Shown here: positions 1 through 6,201 of the stretch, one piece after another
Position numbering within the stretch: position 1 is the first letter of the stretch
How the letters are laid out: each line of letters opens with the position of its first letter
NCBI GenBank assembly: GCA_009698045.1
Contig: WLRE01000081.1
Coordinates: 1-6,201, forward strand
Length of the DNA stretch: 6,201 nt
Direction: 5' to 3'
From: Actinomycetota bacterium
Lineage (GTDB): Bacteria; Actinomycetota; Actinomycetes; Nanopelagicales; Nanopelagicaceae
Translations under genes and position numbers: made by a program
The notes under the pieces: generated by a model
What the model was told of the DNA's origin: nothing
The model's input: the letters and a program-made list of their open reading frames with translations, nothing else
Databases searched by the model: none

Positions 1-380
1 TAAAAACCATTAAGAGCTGCATTCATAAGCGAACGAGGGCTGGCCGAGACAAGGGCAGTTGGAATCTGTGCCGCGAATATTTCCCGAGCAAGCTCAAGTG
101 CACCCGGTACGGTACTGACACCAAGTTTCAATTCTTCGGTCACGCGACTGACTAGCTGCTCCTCAAAGAATTCTGGCTCTTGTGCTCCAAGAACAAGCTG
201 TGACATGTAGCGACCAACTTTAGATAATGGTCCCCCAAGACAATACTGTTGATTGGCATCGGTCCATTCATGCCCAAACTCAGACATCAACAGTCGCTCC
301 TGGCCTAGCCAGATTGGCTCAGAGTCGATCAAGGTGCCATCCATATCAAACAGGATTGCGGCAAAAGGTGAGGCGGGCAT
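1..380 (-). CDS. HAD-superfamily hydrolase (subfamily IA type), N-terminal part, cut by left window edge
   Basis: Only the first 126 residues lie in the window; the reading frame is open to the edge. The start is the ATG at 380-378. Haloacid-dehalogenase motif I is plain near the N-terminus, FDMDGTLIDSEP at residues 11-22, with D12 as the expected nucleophile and D14 as the general acid/base. A helical stretch of about 80 residues follows, as expected for a C1-type cap. Then comes VPGALELARE (91-100) and motif II, TALVSAS (108-114), where S112 would bind phosphate. Motifs III and IV lie outside the window. The family mostly hydrolyses small phosphate esters in the cytoplasm (phosphoglycolate or sugar-phosphate type); the substrate cannot be read here. 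The ATG shares its A with the metH stop (TGATG) and has no clear Shine-Dalgarno sequence, so translation probably depends on ribosomes finishing metH. Family assignment is secure; specific function is unknown. Confidence 0.9.
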   Translation of the reverse strand, partial: MPASPFAAILFDMDGTLIDSEPIWLGQERLLMSEFGHEWTDANQQYCLGGPLSKVGRYMSQLVLGAQEPEFFEEQLVSRVTEELKLGVSTVPGALELAREIFAAQIPTALVSASPRSLMNAALNGF

Positions 381-3300
381 CAGTTCGCGTTGAAGTATTT
401 AGCCTCGGGATGGTGCGAAATAATTGCAGAGGTGGACTGCTCAGGGTGCAGTTGCATCTCCTCCGAAAGATTCACGCCAATACGCTCTGGTTCGAGTAGT
501 TCGCAGAGTTGTATCTGTTGAGCGAGGTCCGGGCAGGCTGGATAACCAAAGGAGTAGCGCGAGCCACGATAGCCCTGGTCGAGAATAGAAGTGATCTCTG
601 ATGAATCTTCATTAGCAAAGCCCATCTCTGAGCGAACGCGTGCATGCCAGTGTTCTGCAAGAGCTTCTGTGAGTTGAACACCGAGGCCGTGCAGCTCCAA
701 ATATTCACGATAATTATTCTCCGCAAACAACTTCCCGGTGGCTTCACTGACACTCTGACCCATAGTCACGATATGGAATGCCACAGTGTCAATTTCCCCA
801 CTAGATTTTGGTCGATAGAAATCGCTTAAGCAGAGGCGACGATCGCGACTCTGTCTCGGAAAAGTAAATCTCACTCGCTCGTTACCCTTGTGCGGACCTT
901 CATGATGCAAAATAATCAGATCGTTGCCCTCGCTGACGCATGGGAAATAACCGTAAACCACAGCGGCACTCAACCAACCTTGAGATTGCGCCTCATTGAG
1001 AATTGCGCGAAGGCGCGGGCGACCCTCACTTTCGACCATCGATTCGTATTCGCCACGTTTGCCTTGTAAACCCCATTGACCGACATAGAGAGCGCGTTCG
1101 TCGAGCATGGGCAGATAATCTGCGATGGGTATGCCTTTAATAATCTTCGAACCATAAAATGGAACTTGCGGGAGGTCATTAACAGCAGATACATCGCTGC
1201 GAACCGTGTCAATGATTTCAGAGCGATTGAGTCGCGTGTTCGGTGTGCGTCGCTCTTTGAGAGGTGGAAGTTCTGCTCCTTCGACGCCTTTCTTAATGGC
1301 CATCATGGTGTCCATGAGACGTAAACCTTCAAAAGCATCCTTGGCATATCGAACAGTGCCGGGATACACATCAGCTAAATCTTGCTCGACAAAGGTACGA
1401 GTCAGGGCTGCTCCCCCAAGGATTACTGGCCAATTCTGATCCAGTTTGCGAGAGGTAAGTTCTTCCAGATTCTCGCGCATAATGACGGTCGACTTTACAA
1501 GAAGTCCACTCATGCCAATGACATCAACGTTGTTCTCTTGCGCGGCATCAATAATCTGGTTGATCGTTTGTTTGATACCGATATTCACGGTCTGATATCC
1601 ATTATTGCTCAAAATAATATCGACCAGATTCTTGCCGATGTCATGAACATCGCCCTTCACGGTGGCAAGAAGAATTTTTCCTTTGCCTTCTGAATCAGAT
1701 TTCTCCATGTGGGGTTCAAGAATTGCAACTGCCGCCTTCATGACTTCCGCCGACTGCAAAACAAATGGAAGCTGCATCTCGCCCTTTCCAAAGAGCTCTC
1801 CCACTGTTTTCATGCCAGCTAACAAGTGATCGTTGATAATCGCTAACGGTGCAATCCCGTTCGTCATTGCTTCAACCAAATCTGCCTCTAAACCAACTTT
1901 TTCGCCATCCACAATTCTGCGTTCTAGACGTTCAGCCAGTGGAAGCGCAGCGAGCTCTGCTGCTCGCGTGAGTTTATTGGAGGCTGCTTCGACACCATCA
2001 AAGAGTTCGAGGAATATTGAAAGTGGGTCGTAAGTGCAGTTGCCTTGATCATCGAAAGTTCTACGGTCATACACAAGATCGAGTGCAACTTCACGAGCTC
2101 GCTCATCAATCCTGGCCATGGGCATGATTTTCGAGGGATGAACTATCGCTGAATCAAGACCAGCAGCGACTGCTTCTGAAAGAAATACTGAGTTGAGAAC
2201 TATTCGTGCCGCCGAGTTAAGTCCAAAGGAGACGTTGCTGACGCCAAGGGTTGTTTGAACTCCGGGGTAGATTTTCTTCAGTTCTCTAATTGCAGAAAGA
2301 GTTTCGATAGCATCCTTTCGAGTCTCCTCTTGCCCGGTCGCTATCGGGAAGGTGAGCGTATCGATGAGAATATCCCCTACTTGCATTCCCCAATTTTCGG
2401 TCAAATCCTTGATGAGTCGAACAGCTACGCGCAACTTCCACTCCGAGGTGCGTGCTTGTCCTTCTTCATCGATAGTGAGCGCGACAACTGCAGCGCCATG
2501 TTCTTGTACAAGGGGCATGATGCGAGCAAATCGAGAAGTCGGGCCATCGCCATCTTCATAATTAACAGAATTGATAACGCTGCGGCCACCAAGTGATTCG
2601 AGACCCGCTTTAAGAACTGCTGGCTCAGTTGAATCAAGGACGATAGGAAGGGTTGAACTTGTGGCAAATCTTGAAGCGAGCTCGCGCATATCTCTTACGC
2701 CATCTCGTCCTACATAATCAACTGAGAGATCGAGCATGTGTGCACCATCGCGGATCTGATCGCGCGCAATTTCAACACAACTCTGCCAATCTTCAGCAAG
2801 CAGCGCATCACGAAAAGCACGAGATCCATTGGCGTTGGTCCGTTCACCAATGGACATGTACGTCAAATCTTGGCGAAATGGAACGAACTGGTAGAGCGAT
2901 GATGCGCCGGTCTCGATCTCAGGCGTACGGACCTTTACCTCACGACGATCAAGACGCTGGACAACGGCCGCTAAGTGAGCAGGAGTCGTGCCGCAACAAC
3001 CACCGACAAGCGAAATCCCATATGCATCGACAAAGTCCGATAGAAATGTTGCAAGCTCCTCCGGTTGCAGTGGATAACTTGCACCAGTTGCAGTTAGTTC
3101 TGGAAGACCAGCGTTGGGCATGACCGAAATAGCAGCATGAGAACTCTTCGATAGCACGCGCAGGTGTTCTGACATCTCAGCAGGACCCGTTGCGCAATTT
3201 AAACCGATTAGATCGATATCGAGAGGTTCAAGCGCATTGAGAGCAGCTCCGATTTCAGAACCGAGCAACATGGTTCCTGTGGTCTCTACTGTTACTTGTG

Positions 3301-3892
3301 CAATAAGAATTACATCGCGCTCCGACTTATCAATCGCCTCACGTGCACCATTAATTGCTGCCTTGGCTTGCAATAAGTCCTGCGTCGTTTCGATCAGCAG
3401 AGCGTCGGATCCAGCATCAAGCAGTCCACATGAGGCGATAAAATATGCTTCCTTAAGATGTGAATACTCGGTATGGCCAAGAGTAGGTAGCTTCGTCCCT
3501 GGTCCGAGTGAACCCAATACCCAACGTGGTTTATCGGGAGTTGAGAATTCCTGCGCTACCTCCTTGGCAAGAAGTGCTCCGGCGTAGGCAAGCTCGTAGA
3601 TTCGATCTTCAATCCCATACTCAGCCAAGTTGGCCCAATTAGCACCGAAGGTATTCGTCTCAATCGAATCAACGCCAACCTCGAGATATTTACGGTGAAC
3701 CGCTTTTACAATATCGGGACGCGAGACGTTGAGGATTTCATTACAACCTTCGTGGCCTTGAAAATCCTCGAGCGTTGGATTTTCTGCTTGCAACATAGTT
3801 CCCATAGCGCCATCAGCAATAACAACTCGATGAGCAAGAGCTTTGCGAAGAGAGGATTCGCCAACAGATGAGCGGTTGGCGTGAGTCTTCAT
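380..3892 (-). CDS. metH: Cobalamin-dependent methionine synthase MetH
   Basis: This cytoplasmic enzyme moves a methyl group from 5-methyltetrahydrofolate through cob(I)alamin to homocysteine, giving methionine and tetrahydrofolate. All modules are present in the usual order over 1170 residues (E. coli MetH has 1227). The homocysteine domain (about 20-320) opens with DGAMGTMLQ and carries the zinc cysteines C233 (GLNCATGP) and C299/C300 (GGCCGTTP). The pterin domain (about 340-620) starts near GERTN at 349-353. A helical cap lies at about 645-735. The cobalamin domain (about 740-885) has DVHDIG with H750 as the cobalt ligand, and GMSGLL with S795. The reactivation domain (about 910-1165) has RYSFGYPACP, with R1112 at the S-adenosylmethionine site. 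No key residue appears missing. The ATG lies 15 nt after the mshC stop and is consistent with the usual short lead before DGAMGT. The stop TGA overlaps the next ATG. No cobalamin or SAM riboswitch could fit upstream. Confidence 0.98.
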   Translation of the reverse strand: MKTHANRSSVGESSLRKALAHRVVIADGAMGTMLQAENPTLEDFQGHEGCNEILNVSRPDIVKAVHRKYLEVGVDSIETNTFGANWANLAEYGIEDRIYELAYAGALLAKEVAQEFSTPDKPRWVLGSLGPGTKLPTLGHTEYSHLKEAYFIASCGLLDAGSDALLIETTQDLLQAKAAINGAREAIDKSERDVILIAQVTVETTGTMLLGSEIGAALNALEPLDIDLIGLNCATGPAEMSEHLRVLSKSSHAAISVMPNAGLPELTATGASYPLQPEELATFLSDFVDAYGISLVGGCCGTTPAHLAAVVQRLDRREVKVRTPEIETGASSLYQFVPFRQDLTYMSIGERTNANGSRAFRDALLAEDWQSCVEIARDQIRDGAHMLDLSVDYVGRDGVRDMRELASRFATSSTLPIVLDSTEPAVLKAGLESLGGRSVINSVNYEDGDGPTSRFARIMPLVQEHGAAVVALTIDEEGQARTSEWKLRVAVRLIKDLTENWGMQVGDILIDTLTFPIATGQEETRKDAIETLSAIRELKKIYPGVQTTLGVSNVSFGLNSAARIVLNSVFLSEAVAAGLDSAIVHPSKIMPMARIDERAREVALDLVYDRRTFDDQGNCTYDPLSIFLELFDGVEAASNKLTRAAELAALPLAERLERRIVDGEKVGLEADLVEAMTNGIAPLAIINDHLLAGMKTVGELFGKGEMQLPFVLQSAEVMKAAVAILEPHMEKSDSEGKGKILLATVKGDVHDIGKNLVDIILSNNGYQTVNIGIKQTINQIIDAAQENNVDVIGMSGLLVKSTVIMRENLEELTSRKLDQNWPVILGGAALTRTFVEQDLADVYPGTVRYAKDAFEGLRLMDTMMAIKKGVEGAELPPLKERRTPNTRLNRSEIIDTVRSDVSAVNDLPQVPFYGSKIIKGIPIADYLPMLDERALYVGQWGLQGKRGEYESMVESEGRPRLRAILNEAQSQGWLSAAVVYGYFPCVSEGNDLIILHHEGPHKGNERVRFTFPRQSRDRRLCLSDFYRPKSSGEIDTVAFHIVTMGQSVSEATGKLFAENNYREYLELHGLGVQLTEALAEHWHARVRSEMGFANEDSSEITSILDQGYRGSRYSFGYPACPDLAQQIQLCELLEPERIGVNLSEEMQLHPEQSTSAIISHHPEAKYFNAN

Positions 3893-3904
3893 TGTGAGAA
3901 GGCT

Positions 3905-3909
3905 ACCTT
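3905..3909 (-). promoter_or_regulatory. Probable metH Shine-Dalgarno sequence overlapping the mshC stop
   Basis: On the minus strand the mshC stop reads TAAGGT, so an AAGGT core begins inside the stop codon and lies 12 nt before the metH ATG. The spacing is longer than ideal. The overlap means ribosomes finishing mshC sit on the metH initiation region, which favours coupled translation. This is the only purine-rich match in the 15-nt gap. Confidence 0.45.
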
Positions 3910-5152
3910 AGAGTGCTAGCCCCAACAAAAGATCGAGGGCTCGGGCGATTTCGCCAGTTGTCTCATCTCCATTGTGATTGCCAAGCGCCCATGTTTCAAT
4001 CGATTGAAGAGCCCGTGGGGTATCAAGATCATCTGCAAGAGCAAGGATTATCTCGGAAATAAGCGAATGCGTGCCCGCAACACCATCTTTAGCAAGTGCT
4101 TTTCGAATGAGATCTATCGACGCCTCACTCTTCTTAAGGATTTCATCGCTCCACATCCGATCGGATGCATAGTGGGAAGTAAGTAGCGCATGACGAATTG
4201 CGACGGCTTCTCTACCCTCTTCTAACAATTTAGATACAAAGACCAGATTGCCTTTGCTCTTACTCATCTTCTCGCCATCAAGACCAACCATTCCAGTATG
4301 CACAAAATGTTCCGCGAAGGAGATTCCAGTAAGCGCCTCGGAGAGGGCTCCAGACATAAAGTGGTGCGGAAAAATAAGATCGCTTCCGCCTCCTTGTAAG
4401 GTGATCAGAAATTCTTTGGTTCGATCTTGCTTGAGAAAAGATTCGCCGAGCAAATATCGAAGTGCAATAACCGAGCACTCGATATGCCATCCAGGTCGAC
4501 CAGCGCCATGCACAGAATTCCACTTCGGCTCACCCTCGCGGTGTGCGATCCAGAGAACTGGATCCAGGGCATCACGTTTCCCCAATCGCTCCGGGTCTCC
4601 CCCGCGTTCTGCAAAAATACTTAGTGCCTGCTCGTAGGAGATAGGCAAGTCCGTTATGAAACTTGAACAGTCGAAATATAGATCGTTCTCTATGGTGTAA
4701 GTGAAACCTCGAGCTACCAGTTGCGATATTGCGCTTTCAACGAGCGGCATTACTTCTGTAACTGGAACAAAATCTTTTGGAGGAAGAATATGAAGCGCGG
4801 TCATATCCGCCTCATAAAGCGCAATTTGAGAAGCCGCTAAATCCTTCCAGTCCACGTTATCTCTTTTCGCACGCTCGAGAAGTGGATCATCGATATCGGT
4901 AATGTTCTCCACGAAATTAACTTCGCAACCTCGGATTCGCATATAACGATTGATTAAATCAAAAGTTAAGTAGGTGGCAGCGTGACCTAGGTGTGTTGCA
5001 TCGTACGGAGTGATCCCACAGACATACATATCGAATTTCTCGCCGTTAGATTGCGAAAGTAGTCCGGAACCGCGAGCTGCCTCAATAAGAAGTGGTGGAA
5101 CGTTGAACCGCGCATCCAAAGGTGGCAGGTAGGTGGTTGGCCAACTATTCAT
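3908..5152 (-). CDS. mshC: L-cysteine:1D-myo-inositol 2-amino-2-deoxy-alpha-D-glucopyranoside ligase MshC (mycothiol synthesis)
   Basis: MshC uses ATP to join cysteine to glucosaminyl-inositol, the penultimate step of mycothiol synthesis in the cytoplasm. It is a class I cysteinyl-tRNA synthetase paralogue without the tRNA-binding tail. MYVCGITPYDATHLGHAAT (42-60) is diagnostic for MshC over CysRS: it holds C45, a zinc ligand, and THLGH as the HIGH motif. NITDIDDPL follows at 83-91. GRPGWHIEC (218-226) gives C226 and FPHH (261-264) gives the zinc histidine. GEKMSKS (293-299) is the ATP-binding KMSKS loop. The N-terminus (MNSW) and C-terminus (ALDLLLGLAL) align end to end with the M. tuberculosis protein as I remember it, supporting the start and 414-residue length. 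Two oddities: about 12 extra residues at about 232-252, and F265 where HHE is usual. The gene lies 23 nt after the kinase-like gene and 15 nt before metH. Confidence 0.97.
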   Translation of the reverse strand: MNSWPTTYLPPLDARFNVPPLLIEAARGSGLLSQSNGEKFDMYVCGITPYDATHLGHAATYLTFDLINRYMRIRGCEVNFVENITDIDDPLLERAKRDNVDWKDLAASQIALYEADMTALHILPPKDFVPVTEVMPLVESAISQLVARGFTYTIENDLYFDCSSFITDLPISYEQALSIFAERGGDPERLGKRDALDPVLWIAHREGEPKWNSVHGAGRPGWHIECSVIALRYLLGESFLKQDRTKEFLITLQGGGSDLIFPHHFMSGALSEALTGISFAEHFVHTGMVGLDGEKMSKSKGNLVFVSKLLEEGREAVAIRHALLTSHYASDRMWSDEILKKSEASIDLIRKALAKDGVAGTHSLISEIILALADDLDTPRALQSIETWALGNHNGDETTGEIARALDLLLGLAL

Positions 5153-5155
5153 TGT

Positions 5156-5163
5156 TCCATCTT
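5156..5163 (-). promoter_or_regulatory. Weak Shine-Dalgarno region of mshC
   Basis: The minus strand reads AAGATGGA just before ACA and the mshC ATG. The AAG part lies about 8 nt from the start codon and the GGA part only 3 nt, so neither is a strong, well-spaced ribosome binding site. It lies in the 23-nt gap after the stop of the kinase-like gene; coupling to that gene probably helps initiation. The element also forms one arm of a possible small hairpin (5156-5169). Confidence 0.35.
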
Positions 5164-5175
5164 AATGGAGTGGGG

Positions 5176-5895
5176 TTAGAAGGGAGGCCAAGGAACCGCA
5201 GGCCATTCATCACTCGGAGTGGGCATCCGCTGAATCCGTATCAATTCATCTATCCGTGAAGTCAGTGCATCTATTTCAGCTGCCGAAATTAATTGGCCGA
5301 GATATTGAGTATCTAGAACGCTACGCAAATTTCTGAGTTGTTCTATTTCCTGTGGCGTCAATGCATCCCCACTCCACTGCCACAGAACGGTTCGAAGTTT
5401 TGGATCGGTGTGCAGGGTGACGCCATGATCGCAACCAAATAGTTTGCCCTCTTTTGTCAGTAATAGGTGGCCGAATTTGCGATCGGTATTATTCAAGACT
5501 GCGTCAAAGAGTGCGAGAGCGCGAAGTTGGAGATCATCGCTCTGCCCATAAACTGCAATGTCTATAGATTCATCGTTATCGATCCAATGCTGAACCGAAC
5601 CCTTTCCGAATGGACCGTCGCGCAGAGTTGTATAAGGGACAAGATCAAAACCCCCCACCTTTGAGATGTAGTAGGCAGCGACTTCACGGGAGGCGAGATC
5701 TCCATCTGGAAAATCCCAGAGAGGCCGCTCCCCAGCAATTGGTTTGTAGATAACTCTAATCTCCTCGTTGATGGAGCAGAGAAGAGTGGCATTAGAGGCA
5801 TCCACTAACCGTCCAACAACTGTGAGCTCTGCAGTGTCGAGCAGAGCTTGCGCATTAACGTCGATAACCATTAGCGCGCGGACAGAGGTGCCCAT
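5176..5895 (-). CDS. SCO1664-type conserved actinobacterial protein with PI3/4-kinase or HipA-like kinase motifs, function unknown
   Basis: I recognise this as the family of Streptomyces SCO1664 (TIGR03843, from memory), which neighbours mshC and DUF3090 genes in many Actinobacteria. No reaction has been established to my knowledge. Conserved pieces include ELTVVGRLVDASNATLLC (23-40), YKPIAGERPLWDFPDG (50-65), REVAAY (70-75) and the family's C-terminal signature WPAVPWPPF (231-239). The layout looks kinase-like: K51 as the ATP-binding lysine, E71 as its partner, DAVLNNTDRKFGHLL (131-145) as a catalytic loop with D138, and GCDHG (154-158) with D156 in place of the metal-binding DFG. There is no signal peptide or membrane segment, so it should be cytoplasmic. 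The start is uncertain. ATG 5895 overlaps the DUF3090 gene by 41 nt; ATG 5871 (M9) would shorten this to 17 nt. Neither has a good ribosome binding site, and family similarity only begins after M9. Family confidence is high, kinase activity is inferred. Confidence 0.9.
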   Translation of the reverse strand: MGTSVRALMVIDVNAQALLDTAELTVVGRLVDASNATLLCSINEEIRVIYKPIAGERPLWDFPDGDLASREVAAYYISKVGGFDLVPYTTLRDGPFGKGSVQHWIDNDESIDIAVYGQSDDLQLRALALFDAVLNNTDRKFGHLLLTKEGKLFGCDHGVTLHTDPKLRTVLWQWSGDALTPQEIEQLRNLRSVLDTQYLGQLISAAEIDALTSRIDELIRIQRMPTPSDEWPAVPWPPF

Positions 5896-6201
5896 TTGGA
5901 TCTATCGGAAGTCCACAGAAAGGACACGGCTGTCTTCCTGCCGCAACCAGAGCTTGCGCTCTATCGCAAAATCCTCGAACTTGGAAAATTCGCAGCGAGA
6001 CCCTTAATAAATCTGGTGGATCTTCTATGTCAGAGATGTCGGCATCGAAACTGAGAAGTTCTTGCTCGGAAATCTCAGTAATCGCCTGTAGCTCAACGAA
6101 AACCCGCTGGATCGATGCATCCCACGTAAAACCAATTACGCCGGCCGTGAAATCCTCTTCAATCGGAAACTCGAGTGGTTTTGAGTCCGGGACTGGCTCA
6201 A
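5855..6201 (-). CDS. DUF3090 family protein, C-terminal 114 residues, cut by right window edge
   Basis: The frame is open from the right edge to a TAA at 5857-5855, giving 114 residues of a family I remember as roughly 190 residues long. Visible segments are FTAGVIGFTWDASIQRVFVE, LRVSLRIFQVRGFCDRAQAL and the characteristic tail CPFCGLPIDPNGHLCPRANG followed by YRR. In fragment numbering the tail has C92, C95, H104 and C106, a C-x2-C-x8-H-x-C set that could hold one zinc; zinc binding is inferred, not shown. The family is of unknown function and is typically paired with the SCO1664-type gene and a histidine-phosphatase-like gene further upstream, which would lie outside this window. The 3' end overlaps the next gene by up to 41 nt, so the two are almost certainly translated from one message. 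Identification rests mainly on the tail, which is distinctive. Confidence 0.88.
   Translation of the reverse strand, partial: EPVPDSKPLEFPIEEDFTAGVIGFTWDASIQRVFVELQAITEISEQELLSFDADISDIEDPPDLLRVSLRIFQVRGFCDRAQALVAAGRQPCPFCGLPIDPNGHLCPRANGYRR

Noticed and set aside
2653..3123. A 156-codon open frame on the plus strand
   Set aside because: It lies wholly inside metH, antisense to the conserved homocysteine and pterin domains, and its translation is rich in R, H, Q and S with no recognisable motif. It is a by-product of the metH coding sequence.
3893..3907. Cobalamin or SAM riboswitch ahead of metH
   Set aside because: Only 15 nt separate mshC and metH, far too short for any known riboswitch of these classes. 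Control of that type would have to sit upstream of the whole unit, outside the window.
3908..5152. Reading this gene as cysteinyl-tRNA synthetase (cysS)
   Set aside because: It has the class I CysRS core, but the MshC-specific CGITPYDATHLGHAAT replaces the CysRS-type CGPTVY motif. The protein also stops at 414 residues without the tRNA-binding C-terminal part, and neighbours the usual mshC partners.
5853..5857. TAATG at the end of DUF3090, which looks like a coupled start
   Set aside because: The ATG at 5855 is out of frame with the kinase-like gene and its frame closes after about 15 codons, so it is not the start of the next gene.
1..6201. CRISPR array, tRNA, insertion sequence, terminator or attachment site
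   Set aside because: No regularly spaced repeats, inverted-repeat ends, transposase fragments, tRNA-like cloverleaf or GC stem plus T run was found; practically every base is explained by the five coding regions.

Overview
The window is a compact run of five genes, all on the minus strand and read from the right edge towards the left. The gene set points to an actinobacterium. It holds mshC, a mycothiol-pathway enzyme essentially confined to Actinobacteria, next to two actinobacterial conserved families: a DUF3090 protein and a SCO1664-type protein. By eye the base composition is close to balanced, and only 38 bases between genes are non-coding. That suggests a small streamlined actinobacterium, such as a freshwater acI/Nanopelagicales-type lineage, rather than a high-GC Streptomyces or Mycobacterium. 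The lineage is an inference from composition and compactness.

Layout in transcription order: the C-terminal 114 residues of a DUF3090 protein (cut by the right edge); a 239-residue SCO1664-type protein with lipid/HipA-kinase-like motifs, overlapping the previous gene by up to 41 nt; mshC, 414 residues, 23 nt downstream; metH, 1170 residues and complete in all its domains, 15 nt downstream; and the first 126 residues of a HAD-family hydrolase whose ATG shares a base with the metH stop (TGATG), cut by the left edge. I see no terminator, riboswitch, tRNA, repeat array or mobile element, and no intergenic stretch longer than 23 nt, so the whole window looks like the interior of one polycistronic unit.

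Two genes have clear chemistry. MshC joins cysteine to glucosaminyl-inositol in mycothiol synthesis. MetH remethylates homocysteine to methionine with cobalamin and methyl-tetrahydrofolate. Both sit on sulfur amino-acid metabolism. The kinase-like protein and DUF3090 are long-standing unknowns that travel together near mshC in Actinobacteria; their role is not known. As I recall it, the M. tuberculosis and Streptomyces loci have the same genes in the same general order with other genes between them, so this looks like a condensed version of a conserved neighbourhood. I found no convincing new system. The points most worth a second look are the unexplained kinase-like gene, an insertion and a changed motif near the zinc site of MshC, and the overlapping or coupled gene junctions.
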